NCBI GenBank assembly: GCA_026708055.1
Contig: JAPOVS010000036.1
Span: forward strand, 1-39,431
Origin: a bacterium
GTDB taxonomy: Bacteria > Actinomycetota > Acidimicrobiia > Acidimicrobiales > CATQHL01
Direction: 5' to 3'
DNA length: 39,431 nt
Shown: piece after piece, positions 16,821-24,831 of the stretch
Layout: the number at the start of each line of letters is the position of its first letter
How positions within the stretch are numbered: position 1 is the first letter of the stretch
The notes under the pieces: generated by a model
The model's input: the letters and a program-made list of their open reading frames with translations, nothing else
Told to the model about the DNA's origin: nothing
The model's database searches: none
Position numbers and translations under genes: made by a program

Positions 16821-18404
16821 CTAGCCGGCGTCAGCCATGGATGCGACCACCTCGGCCGGCGTGGTGGAGCCGCTGAGCAGACCCTGGACGCCGTTCATCA
16901 GCGCCGTGTACACCGGGGTGGTGTAGATCGTGCGGTTGCGGACGGTGGCCTGCGCCGCGATGAGGTCGCGGTAGAGGTCGCTCACGTCCGACGGCAGATC
17001 GATGCCCCACGACGGGATGAAATCGTTGGCCACCAGGACCGCCTCGCCGTCGGCGTTGGTCAGGTAGCGCATGAACTCGATGCCCAGGTCGACGTTGGCC
17101 GCATCGGACGGGATCGAGAACATCTCGGCCACGCCGCCGGTGGCGAAGCCCTCGCCGCCGTCGGGCGACGGGAAGGGGAACAGGCCCCATTCGAAGCTGT
17201 CCTCCACCTGCGCGGCGATGCCGCCGGTGATGAAGTTGCCGACCGGGTAGAACATCGCGGCCTGCTGGGCCACGAACAACTCCAACGCCCCCACGAAGGA
17301 GACCATGGAGTTGGCGCCCGGCGCGAACACGCCGTTGTCGATGAGGTCGGCCAGGTTCTCCGCCGCGCCCAAGAACTCCGCATCGTCCCAGGAGGCTGCG
17401 CCGGCGTCGGCCTGCACGATGATCGTGTTGGTCGGGTCGGTGTAGGCGAGCTGCGCGAAGAACAGGTCGGCACCGGCCCACATGTCGTTCGTGCCCACGG
17501 CCACGCCGAAGTAGCCGGCCTCGTCGAGCGCTGCCGCAGCGGCCTTCAGGGCATCGGAGGAGCGGGGCACTTCGAGGCCCAGCTCGGCGAAGATGTCCTT
17601 GTTGTAGGCGATCTGCAGCGAGTTCACGTCCAGCGGGATGGCGTAGGGCACGCCGTCCACGCTGGCGATGGAAGCGATCGGCGGGAAGAAGTCGGGGAAG
17701 CCGGTCGTGAACTCACCCTCCAGCGAGGCGAGCGCGCCGTTGTTGACCAGGTCGGTGTACTCGCCGGTCCACGGCACCTGCGCCACGTCGGGCGGCTCGC
17801 CGGCGGCGATGGCCGCCCGCAGGTTGGTCATGTAATCGGCGAACGGCGTGTAGGTGCGCACGACGTCCACGTTCGGGTGGTCCGCCTCGAAGAGCGCCTC
17901 GGCCTCCTCGTGGACGACCGGGTAGGCGCCCTCGTTGTTCCACGACCAGAACTCCAGCGTGACCGACTCGGCGGCGGGTTCGTCCGCCATCGGTGCGGCC
18001 GCAGCAGCCGCCTCGGCCTCTTCGGCCGCCTGCCGCGCCGCCGCGGCCTCGGACTCCGCCGCAGCCGCATCGCTGCGCGCCTGCTCGGCCGCGGCCTGCG
18101 CCTCGGCCAGAGCCGCCTCGGCTTCGGCGACCGCCGCCTGGTTGCCCTCAGCGGTGGCCTGCGCCAGATCGGCTGCGGCCTGCGCCGCGTCGGCCGCGGC
18201 CTGCGCCGCTGCCGCCGACGCCGAGGCCGACTGCGCGTCGCTCATCGCCACCCCGGCGTTCGCGGACGCGTCGGCGGCCATGTCCATGGCTGCCGCAGTG
18301 GTGTCCGCGCTCCCGTCGTCGCTCGCGCACGCCGCAGCCAGCAGCGCCAGCGCGGCTACGAGCACCGAGGCGCGCGCGAACGTCCCGCGTCGAATCGTTC
18401 TCAT
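16821..18404 (-). CDS. Extracellular sugar-binding lipoprotein with long alanine-rich coiled-coil spacer
   Basis: A 527-residue family-1 solute-binding protein. Signal residues 1-25 end in L-L-A-A-A-C (Cys26 would be lipidated). Residues about 36-138 are an extreme Ala/Gln/Glu-rich segment (repeats such as A-E-A-E-A-A-L-A-E-A-Q-A-A-A-E-Q-A) with heptad-like character. The binding domain starts near 147 ('V-T-L-E-F-W-S-W-N-N-E-G') and includes 'D-V-A-Q-V-P-W-T-G-E-Y' and 'Y-A-I-P-L-D-V-N-S-L-Q-I-A-Y-N-K-D'. It is therefore about 100 residues longer than usual. The spacer may hold the binding domain away from the membrane through a thick cell wall. A good ribosome site (AAAGGAG) precedes ATG 18404. 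It is probably the first gene of the importer transcript. Confidence 0.93.
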   Translation of the reverse strand: MRTIRRGTFARASVLVAALALLAAACASDDGSADTTAAAMDMAADASANAGVAMSDAQSASASAAAAQAAADAAQAAADLAQATAEGNQAAVAEAEAALAEAQAAAEQARSDAAAAESEAAAARQAAEEAEAAAAAAPMADEPAAESVTLEFWSWNNEGAYPVVHEEAEALFEADHPNVDVVRTYTPFADYMTNLRAAIAAGEPPDVAQVPWTGEYTDLVNNGALASLEGEFTTGFPDFFPPIASIASVDGVPYAIPLDVNSLQIAYNKDIFAELGLEVPRSSDALKAAAAALDEAGYFGVAVGTNDMWAGADLFFAQLAYTDPTNTIIVQADAGAASWDDAEFLGAAENLADLIDNGVFAPGANSMVSFVGALELFVAQQAAMFYPVGNFITGGIAAQVEDSFEWGLFPFPSPDGGEGFATGGVAEMFSIPSDAANVDLGIEFMRYLTNADGEAVLVANDFIPSWGIDLPSDVSDLYRDLIAAQATVRNRTIYTTPVYTALMNGVQGLLSGSTTPAEVVASMADAG

Positions 18405-18535
18405 CCCCTACTCCTTTCATAGGACCCCCGGACGGAGGTGGCCCGCAGTATGTCACATCGGGCTCCGCAGGCCGCAGTGGCGGCGATGGGGCGCGGCGCT
18501 CAGACGTTCAGCGATTGGGCTCCGGGTACGAGGGC
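18405..18535 (-). promoter_or_regulatory. Gap likely holding the importer promoter
   Basis: This 131-base gap between the hydrolase stop and the binding-protein start is one of the larger same-strand gaps in the cluster. It contains AAAGGAG before the start codon. I cannot name a clear -35/-10 pair, so promoter placement is inferred only from the spacing. Confidence 0.3.
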
Positions 18536-19339
18536 TCAGAGCCGGGCGCGGAGCCACTCCAGGGTGACCCGATTGAACTCGTCGGGGCTCTCCATGCCGG
18601 AGAGGTGACCGGCGCCTTCGAACACGTGGAAGTCGGAGCCACCGATGGCTTCGTGGATCTCCTCGGAGCATTGCACCGGGAGGACGACGTCCACCTCGCC
18701 GACGGTGACGAGCACCGGAGCGGAGACTTTGTGGGCCTCGCCGCGCATGTCGTAGGAGAGGTTGGCCTCGATCTGGCCCAGGAGACCGTCGTAGCTGGCG
18801 GCGTTCGCCCGCATGTGGTCGAGGATGTTCATGAGCATCTCGAAGTTGCGGGACATGAAGCCGGGGCTGATGAGCATCGGCATCGTGGCGGCGTAGTAGT
18901 GCTCGACCCCGCCGCTGACCAGGTGCGCCTTCAGCAGACCCAGCGAGAACTCGCTGAAGCCGTGGGTCCCCAGCCACGAGGAGTGCGTCTGCAGCGACAG
19001 CACGCGCCCGGGGGCGTCGGCGGCCATGCGCAGGCCGATGGCGCCGCCCAGCGACGAGCCCGACAGGTGCGCCGCCCCGATGCCGAGCGCGTCCATGAGG
19101 TCGAAGGTGTCGCCGGCCATGCTCTCGACGCTGTAGGGCGGCGGCGTGGTCTCGCTGCGGCCCACGCCCCGGCCGTCGAAGATCACGCAGCGCACCTCGG
19201 ACTCGTACGCCCGCACCTGCGGCAGCCAGCGAGTGCCGTCGGCGCCCGTGCCCCGGATCAGCACCAGCGCCGGCAGCGACTCGTCTCCGTGGCTCTCGTA
19301 GTAGATCTTGGTCCCGTCCCGGACGGTGACGTGCGGCAT
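18536..19339 (-). CDS. Alpha/beta hydrolase
   Basis: A 267-residue alpha/beta-hydrolase-fold enzyme. The nucleophile elbow is G-S-S-L-G with Ser96, preceded by 'F-D-G-R-G-V-G-R-S' (residues 54-62), a hallmark of the family. The acid is probably the Asp in 'T-V-G-E-V-D-V-V-L-P' and the His is in 'G-A-G-H-L-S-G'. It resembles 3-oxoadipate enol-lactonase/haloperoxidase-type hydrolases. It starts only 2 bases after the amidase stop, so the two are co-translated. An ester or lactone released from the imported compound is a reasonable substrate, but this is inference. Confidence 0.88.
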   Translation of the reverse strand: MPHVTVRDGTKIYYESHGDESLPALVLIRGTGADGTRWLPQVRAYESEVRCVIFDGRGVGRSETTPPPYSVESMAGDTFDLMDALGIGAAHLSGSSLGGAIGLRMAADAPGRVLSLQTHSSWLGTHGFSEFSLGLLKAHLVSGGVEHYYAATMPMLISPGFMSRNFEMLMNILDHMRANAASYDGLLGQIEANLSYDMRGEAHKVSAPVLVTVGEVDVVLPVQCSEEIHEAIGGSDFHVFEGAGHLSGMESPDEFNRVTLEWLRARL

Positions 19340-19341
19340 GT

Positions 19342-20784
19342 TCAGCCCCCTTGATTCGGTGTGACCGGCACCGTTGGTGCATCGGTTCCCAGTACGTGCT
19401 CCACCACCCCCGCCACGCGGATCGCCGTGTCCTCCCGCAACCGGCCGGCCGTGAACTGCACGCCCACCGGCAGGCCGTCGCCGTCGAAGCCCACCGGCAC
19501 CGCCACCGTGGGCAGCCCGGTGAGGTTCTGCGGCACCGTGAATCCCATCACGACCTCCCGCAGCGCCCGGTGCTCGCCGTCGACGAGCACCGAGTCGGGA
19601 TCCTCGACGGTCGACGGTCCGACCGCCGAGATGGGCGTGAGCAGCACGTCCAGCGACTCGAAGGCCTGGTCGAAGGTCCATATGAACTCCAGCCGGCGGC
19701 GCCGCGACGCCATGTAGTCGCCGATGGTCACCTCCGACGCCATCCGGAGACGTCCCCGGACATCGGAGCCGTAGTCAGCCGCGCGCCCGGGGTACAGGCC
19801 GAGTTGCCGGCTGTGGAAGTCGTAGGCCTCGGCCATCTGCAGGGGCACGAAGGCGGCCAACATGTCCTCCGCCGCCGGCAGGTCGACCTCCACCAGGGCG
19901 GCGCCGGCTGCGCGCAGCGCCTCGCAGGTGCGGTCGAACCCCGCCGACGTGCCCTCACCCCAGGGCACCGGTCCCGCCAGCGCGGGGGCGATGCCGACGC
20001 GCACGCCGGCCAACCCGTCACCGAACGACGCGGGATCGGGCGCAGGGGGCAGCGGCTCGGACAGCGTCGCCGGATCGCCGGCGTGCGGGCCGCTCATCGC
20101 CGCCAGCAGCGGCCAGAGGTCCTCGACCCGGCCCGCCACCACGCCCGGCGTGTCCAGCGAGGGAGCGAGTCCCACGCCGCCGGACCGGCTGATCCGTCCC
20201 AGGGTGGGCTTGATGCCGGCCACGCCGCAGAACGCCGCCGGGATGCGCACCGAACCGCCGGTGTCGCTGGCCACCGCCGCGGGCACCATCCCCGTGGCGA
20301 CGGCCGCCGCTGATCCGCCGCTGGAGCCGCCCGGCACTCTGTCGAGATCCCACGGGTTGCGGGGGCTGGATCTTGTGGCGTGCTGGGACGTGATCCCCCA
20401 GCCGAACTCGTGCGAGCGCGTGATGCCCACGATCACCGCACCCGCCGCCCGCAGGCGTCCCACCAGTTCGGCGTCGGCGGAGGACACGCGCCCCGCCAGA
20501 ACCTCCGAGCCGTAGTCGCCGACGGCTCCGGCCACCTCGAACAGCTCCTTGACACCGACCGGCACGCCGTGCAGCGGACCCCTCGTCTCGCCGCGGCGCA
20601 ACTCGGTGGTCCGCTCGGCCGCCTCCGCCGTCGCCCGTTCGGCGGTGACGTCGGCGAACGCCCCCAACGCTCCGTCCAGGCGATCGATCCGTTCCAGGGT
20701 GGCGGCGAGCACCTCAGAGGGATCCGTCTCGCCCGCGGCGTACAGCGAGCCGAGCCGCGCGGCGGAAAGGCCCGAGGCGTCCAT
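19342..20784 (-). CDS. Amidase-signature family amidohydrolase
   Basis: A 480-residue amidase-signature enzyme. The Ser-cisSer-Lys triad is visible: Lys79 in 'V-P-V-G-V-K-E-L', the cis-Ser in 'P-G-G-S-S-G-G-S-A' (around 154-155) and the nucleophile Ser178 in 'S-D-T-G-G-S-V-R-I-P'. The length is typical of GatA-like and aryl-amidase members, but no gatB or gatC is nearby, so a catabolic amidase is more likely than the tRNA amidotransferase. ATG 20784 is chosen because the open frame beyond it covers only the gap to the cupin gene. The alpha/beta hydrolase follows immediately. Confidence 0.9.
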   Translation of the reverse strand: MDASGLSAARLGSLYAAGETDPSEVLAATLERIDRLDGALGAFADVTAERATAEAAERTTELRRGETRGPLHGVPVGVKELFEVAGAVGDYGSEVLAGRVSSADAELVGRLRAAGAVIVGITRSHEFGWGITSQHATRSSPRNPWDLDRVPGGSSGGSAAAVATGMVPAAVASDTGGSVRIPAAFCGVAGIKPTLGRISRSGGVGLAPSLDTPGVVAGRVEDLWPLLAAMSGPHAGDPATLSEPLPPAPDPASFGDGLAGVRVGIAPALAGPVPWGEGTSAGFDRTCEALRAAGAALVEVDLPAAEDMLAAFVPLQMAEAYDFHSRQLGLYPGRAADYGSDVRGRLRMASEVTIGDYMASRRRRLEFIWTFDQAFESLDVLLTPISAVGPSTVEDPDSVLVDGEHRALREVVMGFTVPQNLTGLPTVAVPVGFDGDGLPVGVQFTAGRLREDTAIRVAGVVEHVLGTDAPTVPVTPNQGG

Positions 20785-20801
20785 GCCGGTGCCTGCTCGA
20801 C

Positions 20802-21230
20802 TCAGCCCGACGGGATCCCGGGGAGCTCGGGCACGGACTGGTACCCGGCGCGCTCGAGGGAGGGCACGCCGCCCAGCACCCACAGGATCACCATGTCCTC
20901 CTCACCGATCGAACCCGCGGAATGGGCGGCGTTGACGGGCACGAACACCACGTCGCCGGGGCCGATCTCGTAGTACTCGTCGCCGACCCGGTGCCATCCC
21001 CGCCCCGACAGCACGATCACGACCTCCTCGGCATCGGGATGCAGGTGGTGTTCGTGCGTGCCGCCGTTACCGGGGTAGACCGTGCGCCCCACCATGACCT
21101 TCTCCGAGCCCTGGCGGGCGTCGGAGACGAGCGTGCGCACGTCGAGATGGGCGAACGCGGTTCCGGTGAGGTCGTCGAGCGGTGTGGTGTCGGCGCGGGT
21201 GACGTACTCGGGGGCATCGCTCTCGATCAT
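20802..21230 (-). CDS. Single-domain cupin protein
   Basis: A 142-residue cupin. Motif 1 is 'G-T-H-E-H-H-L-H-P-D-A-E-E-V-V-I-V-L-S-G-R-G', giving His, His and Glu metal ligands. Motif 2 is 'G-P-G-D-V-V-F-V-P-V-N-A-A-H-S', giving the third His. Such small cupins act as isomerases or dioxygenases or as binding proteins. It is the first gene on the minus side of a divergent promoter region shared with the dioxygenase gene, so it probably heads the amidase/hydrolase transcript. The substrate is unknown. Confidence 0.87.
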   Translation of the reverse strand: MIESDAPEYVTRADTTPLDDLTGTAFAHLDVRTLVSDARQGSEKVMVGRTVYPGNGGTHEHHLHPDAEEVVIVLSGRGWHRVGDEYYEIGPGDVVFVPVNAAHSAGSIGEEDMVILWVLGGVPSLERAGYQSVPELPGIPSG

Positions 21231-21263
21231 GCGCGGAGTATAGAACTATGATTTTGCCCAGCT

Positions 21264-21375
21264 AGGAGACTGCTGAGCAATCCGGCGGACGCCCCGACCC
21301 GTCATTCCGGCGAAGGCCGGAATCCAGGGCCTGGTGCCCGACCGGCGTAGTCGGTGGATTGCACAACAGTCTCCC
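21264..21375. repeat. MITE-like unit with terminal inverted repeats (copy 2)
   Basis: The left end GGAGACTGCTGAGCAATCC (21265-21283) and the reverse complement of the right end, GGAGACTGTTGTGCAATCC (21356-21374), match at 17 of 19 bases. The centre holds the palindromic repeat 21300-21327. CTAG precedes the left end (21262-21265). It is about 112 bases long with no coding capacity. The ends match those of the unit at 7163-7303, so this looks like a dispersed non-autonomous element. Confidence 0.65.
21300..21327 (+). repeat. Dispersed palindromic (REP-like) repeat, short form
   Basis: CGTCATTCCGGCGAAGGCCGGAATCC is an inverted repeat with the same core as 7214, 11413 and 24832. Here it lies inside the MITE-like unit. 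Confidence 0.72.
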
Positions 21376-21400
21376 GAGGGGACACGACGAGGGGAGAGGT

Positions 21401-22483
21401 GTGAGGGCTCGCACGGAGGCAGGACCGCTTCAGGGCGGGCCGGCGCCCACCGCGCCCGGCCCGGGCAGCGCCACCGGTGTGCGCACCTCGCCGCTGACCG
21501 CCGAGGAGATCACCACCTTCTACACCAAGGGCTACCTCCGCCCCGGCAGGATCTTCAGCGACGAGCAGGTGGAGTTTCTGCGCGACCTGGTCGGGCGCCT
21601 CACCCGCCAGGAAGACGAGGCCGGCCGGCGCTACGACCTGCTGGACCCGGCTCTATGGCCCGACGTGGAGGATGGCAACGGCGAATCGCTTGACGGCGCA
21701 GAGCCGGTTGACGGCAGAAGGTCGCTTGACGGCGGCGAGTCGGTCGACGGCGGCGGCCCGGCCGGTGACGCCAACCGCGATCCGGCGCAGAGCTTCGACT
21801 TCCTGTTCAACATGTGGCTGATCGACGACGACTTCCGGGCCGCCGTGTTCAATCCCACGATGGCCCGCTGGGCGGCGCAGCTGCTGGGCACCACGAGTGT
21901 GCGGCTGCTGGAGGACAACGCCCTCAACAAGTCACCGAGCCCGCACGAATTGCGCTGGCACCAGGACTACTCCTACTGGCCCTTGGCCCAGGCCAACGCC
22001 GTGACCGCCTGGGTGGCCCTCGACCACACCAGCGCCCACAACGGCGCCATGCGGATGGCGTGCGGCAGCCACCACCTCGGCGAGCGCCTGCCCGTGGTCT
22101 TCGGCACCGGCACCCCCTACCTGCGCGAGTCCCGCCCGGCCAGCGTCGGGGAGGTCGGCGACCCCGAGGCGCTGGGGCTGCCGGTGGAGGTCGTGGAGTT
22201 GGCCCCCGGCGAGGTGTCGATGCACTCGGCGCTGACCTGGCACGCCTCGGGCCCGAACCTCTCCGATCGGGGGCGGCGAGCCATGGTGGTCCGCTACGTG
22301 GCCGACGGCACCATCTGGCTGGGCGCCCAGCGCTACGAGTACAACTACACCGACGAGGAGGTGGGCTTGGACCCCGGCGAGCCGATCGGGGGCCGCTACT
22401 TCCCCGTCATCGGTTTCCAGTACCACGAGGAGGACCAGTGCGACGACGGCGACTCGCGCGACGGCGCCTTGTCGTGCGACTGA
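21401..22483 (+). CDS. Phytanoyl-CoA dioxygenase (PhyH) family Fe(II)/2-oxoglutarate oxygenase
   Basis: A 360-residue oxygenase. The Fe-binding facial triad is His187 and Asp189 in 'R-W-H-Q-D-Y-S-Y-W', and His281 in 'L-T-W-H-A-S-G-P-N'. The downstream Arg in 'R-G-R-R-A-M-V-V-R-Y' fits 2-oxoglutarate binding. PhyH-family enzymes hydroxylate diverse small molecules, not only phytanoyl-CoA. GTG 21401 is chosen because GGGGAGAGGT precedes it; an ATT-type extension into the repeat unit is not credible. Residues 94-117 are a run of four hexapeptide repeats (GESLDG, AEPVDG, RRSLDG, GESVDG) that looks like a recent expansion. It is followed after 31 bases by the amidohydrolase gene. Confidence 0.88.
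   Translation: MRARTEAGPLQGGPAPTAPGPGSATGVRTSPLTAEEITTFYTKGYLRPGRIFSDEQVEFLRDLVGRLTRQEDEAGRRYDLLDPALWPDVEDGNGESLDGAEPVDGRRSLDGGESVDGGGPAGDANRDPAQSFDFLFNMWLIDDDFRAAVFNPTMARWAAQLLGTTSVRLLEDNALNKSPSPHELRWHQDYSYWPLAQANAVTAWVALDHTSAHNGAMRMACGSHHLGERLPVVFGTGTPYLRESRPASVGEVGDPEALGLPVEVVELAPGEVSMHSALTWHASGPNLSDRGRRAMVVRYVADGTIWLGAQRYEYNYTDEEVGLDPGEPIGGRYFPVIGFQYHEEDQCDDGDSRDGALSCD
21680..21751 (+). repeat. Four tandem 18-bp in-frame repeats within the PhyH gene
   Basis: Four 18-base units, each ending (C/G)(T)(T/C)-GAC-GGC, encode GESLDG-AEPVDG-RRSLDG-GESVDG. The following 18 bases (GGGPAGD) look like a decayed fifth unit. The repeat lies in a loop before the catalytic core. Confidence 0.8.
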
Positions 22484-22514
22484 TCCGGCGACTGTCCGCC
22501 GCGAGAGGAGCACC

Positions 22515-23861
22515 ATGACCGACACCCCCACTACCGGACCCGACGGGCTGCGGCGCTTCGACGCCGCCCGGGTGGTGCCGTGCGAGGACGAGACCACCCT
22601 CGCCGACGCCGCGGTCGTGGTTCGCGACGACCTCATCGAATGGGTCGGCGCCCGGGCCGAGCTGCCGGCCGCCTACCGCGACCCCGCCATCCCGGTGACC
22701 GACGCCGGGGAGGCCACGATCATCCCCGGCCTCGTGGACGGCCACATGCACATCAGCTTCGGCGAGCCGCGCACCGAGGAGGAACTCTTCATCTACACCC
22801 CGGCACCGTACCGGGCCATCCGCGCCGCCATCGACGCCGAGAAGGTGCTGCTGGCCGGTGTGACCGCCGCCTGCGACCCGGGCGGCCCCAACGGCGTAGC
22901 CCCCGCCGTGCGCGACGCCATCGACGGCGGCCTGATTCAGGGCCCGAGGTTCTCGGCCGCGGGACGCCAGATCACCACGCAACTCGGCATCGGCGACACG
23001 CTGCCCCGCTGGATCGACGTGCACGAGTCGTCCTTCGGCGCCCTGGTGCAGTGCACCGAGGACCTGCTGCAGGAGATCCGCAACCAGGTGAAGGACACGG
23101 TGGACCTCATCAAGATCGCGGGCTCGGGCCCCGGCACCACCGAGTACGCCGCCTTCAGCCGTGACGAGCTCGCCGTCGCGGTCGCCGAGGCGCACCGCCT
23201 GTGCCGGCCGATCACCATGCACGCCCGCTCACGGCAATCGGTGGCCGACGCCGCTGCCGTGGGCATCGACTGGATCATGCACGCCTCCTACATGGACCCC
23301 GCCACCCTGGAGGTGGTGCTGGAGAAGCAGATCCCGCTGCTGCCGGCCATGACCCTGCTGGTCAACAGCCTGGAGGCCCCGGGGCACCGGGGATTCGTGG
23401 CCGACGCCATGAAACACGAACTGGACGCGGCCGTGGCGATCCTGTCCAAGGCCCACGCCGCCGGCGCCACGCTCATCGCCGGCTCCGAGACCGGGTTCGC
23501 CATGACCCCCTACGGCGAGTGGCACACCCGGGAGATGGAGCTGTTCGTGAGCCATCTGGGCATGACCGACATGGAGGCGCTGCTGTGCATGACCCGCAAC
23601 GCGGCGCTGGCGGTGCCCCGTCACCGGGACATGGTGGGCACCCTGCGCCCCGGCAAGTTCGCCGACCTGCTGATCGTGGACGGGAGTCCGGACGAGGATG
23701 TGCGCATCCTGGGCGATCGCTCGCGACTGACGGCCGTCATCAAGGGCGGCCAGAGAGTCGAGCCCTCGGGACGCGGCAGCCAGACCCGGCAGCGCTTCGA
23801 GCAGGCACGCCGCTACACCCACCACCTGCACACCCGAGCCGCAGCCGAGTCCCTGCGCTGA
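22515..23861 (+). CDS. Metal-dependent amidohydrolase (imidazolonepropionase/prolidase-like)
   Basis: A 448-residue amidohydrolase-superfamily enzyme. The metal motif H-x-H is His77/His79 in 'V-D-G-H-M-H-I'. Other likely ligands are Lys200 (D-L-I-K-I-A-G-S-G), His236 (T-M-H-A-R-S) and His256 (I-M-H-A-S-Y). Where most members have Asp (G-T-D), it has Glu325 in 'A-G-S-E-T-G-F'. The C-terminal 'L-R-P-G-K-F-A-D-L-L-I-V-D-G' is the usual composite-domain closing segment. It starts with a good ribosome site (GAGAGGAG) 31 bases after the dioxygenase. It may cleave a cyclic amide or peptide-like bond after hydroxylation. Confidence 0.88.
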   Translation: MTDTPTTGPDGLRRFDAARVVPCEDETTLADAAVVVRDDLIEWVGARAELPAAYRDPAIPVTDAGEATIIPGLVDGHMHISFGEPRTEEELFIYTPAPYRAIRAAIDAEKVLLAGVTAACDPGGPNGVAPAVRDAIDGGLIQGPRFSAAGRQITTQLGIGDTLPRWIDVHESSFGALVQCTEDLLQEIRNQVKDTVDLIKIAGSGPGTTEYAAFSRDELAVAVAEAHRLCRPITMHARSRQSVADAAAVGIDWIMHASYMDPATLEVVLEKQIPLLPAMTLLVNSLEAPGHRGFVADAMKHELDAAVAILSKAHAAGATLIAGSETGFAMTPYGEWHTREMELFVSHLGMTDMEALLCMTRNAALAVPRHRDMVGTLRPGKFADLLIVDGSPDEDVRILGDRSRLTAVIKGGQRVEPSGRGSQTRQRFEQARRYTHHLHTRAAAESLR

Positions 23862-23918
23862 GCCTCGGTTCGCGGCAGGCTCTGGACGTTCCAGGATCCC
23901 TCCCCAGACCGGAGTCGC

Positions 23919-24767
23919 ATGAACGCTGAGCACCGCTCCCTGACCGAACTGGCCGACCTCGGCGGTCGCCTGGCCGTCGTCACCGGCGCCGCCCGCGGGT
24001 TCGGCGCCGCCATCGCGAACCGTCTCGCCGAGGCCGGGGCGACGGTGGTCATCGCCGACGTGCGACTCGACGATGCCGCAGCCACGGCTGCACGGATCGC
24101 CGACCGCACCGGCGCCAGGTGCGTCGCCGAGCGCCTCGACGTGACCGACGAGGCGGCTGTGACGGCGGCCTTCGCCGGCTGGCGTTCCGAGCACGGGCCG
24201 GTGGACATCCTCGTGAACAACGCCGGCGTGTTCTCGAACCACCTCGCCCACGAGATGCCGATCGCCGAGTTCGACCGGATCCTCACCATCAACGTGCGGG
24301 GCGCCTACCTGTGCTCGCAGGCCGCCCTCCGGCAGATGCGCGCCGCCGGGCGCGGGGCGATCGTCAACGTGGCCTCCGTGGACGCCTACTCGACCTCGGC
24401 GGAAGGGCTGACGCACTACACCACGTCCAAGCATGCCATCGCCGGCATGACCCGCTCGCTGGCCGTGGAGGCGGCTCCGATCGGCGTCCGGGTGAACGCC
24501 GTGTGCCCCGGTGCGGCCATGACCGAGGGCGCCGTGGAACTCGTGACAGGCGGCGAGGCCACCGGTATCGACGTGGAGGCCCAGTGGGACGGGATCGTGG
24601 ACCGCACCCCGCTGGGGCGGCTGTGCGACGTGGACGACGTGGCACGGGCCGTGACGTTCCTGGCCTCGGACCTGGCCGCCTTCGTGACCGGCGTATTGCT
24701 GCCGGTCGACGGCGGGATCCTCATCCAGCCGCTGGAGGGCTACGTCCCCCACACCGAGGACGCCTGA
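23919..24767 (+). CDS. Short-chain dehydrogenase/reductase (SDR)
   Basis: A 282-residue classical SDR with 'T-G-A-A-R-G-F-G' (nucleotide binding), 'A-D-V-R' after strand 2 (Asp, NAD), 'N-N-A-G-V', Ser in 'N-V-A-S-V-D-A-Y-S', 'Y-T-T-S-K' and 'P-V-D-G-G-I'. It could oxidise the alcohol made by the dioxygenase/amidohydrolase pair. It follows the amidohydrolase by 57 bases and precedes the lipoyl/E1 genes, with one palindromic repeat in between. Confidence 0.88.
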   Translation: MNAEHRSLTELADLGGRLAVVTGAARGFGAAIANRLAEAGATVVIADVRLDDAAATAARIADRTGARCVAERLDVTDEAAVTAAFAGWRSEHGPVDILVNNAGVFSNHLAHEMPIAEFDRILTINVRGAYLCSQAALRQMRAAGRGAIVNVASVDAYSTSAEGLTHYTTSKHAIAGMTRSLAVEAAPIGVRVNAVCPGAAMTEGAVELVTGGEATGIDVEAQWDGIVDRTPLGRLCDVDDVARAVTFLASDLAAFVTGVLLPVDGGILIQPLEGYVPHTEDA

Positions 24768-24831
24768 TGGCCCACCCTTCCACCAGGACCCACCAACGCG
24801 CCGCGCCCCACCCACTCGCCGCCCCTCGCCC

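Larger units (their letters stand above)
21231..21400. promoter_or_regulatory. Divergent promoter region occupied by a MITE-like unit
   Basis: This 170-base gap between divergently transcribed cupin and dioxygenase genes must hold promoters for both sides. Most of it (21264-21375) is the repeat unit described separately, leaving about 33 bases on the cupin side, including the only AT-richer stretch, ATAGAACTATGATTTTG (21240-21256). Confidence 0.45.

Noticed and set aside
19342-20784. gatA (tRNA amidotransferase subunit) as identity of the amidase
   Set aside because: No gatB or gatC nearby and the gene is embedded in a catabolic operon; the signature triad is shared by many amidases.
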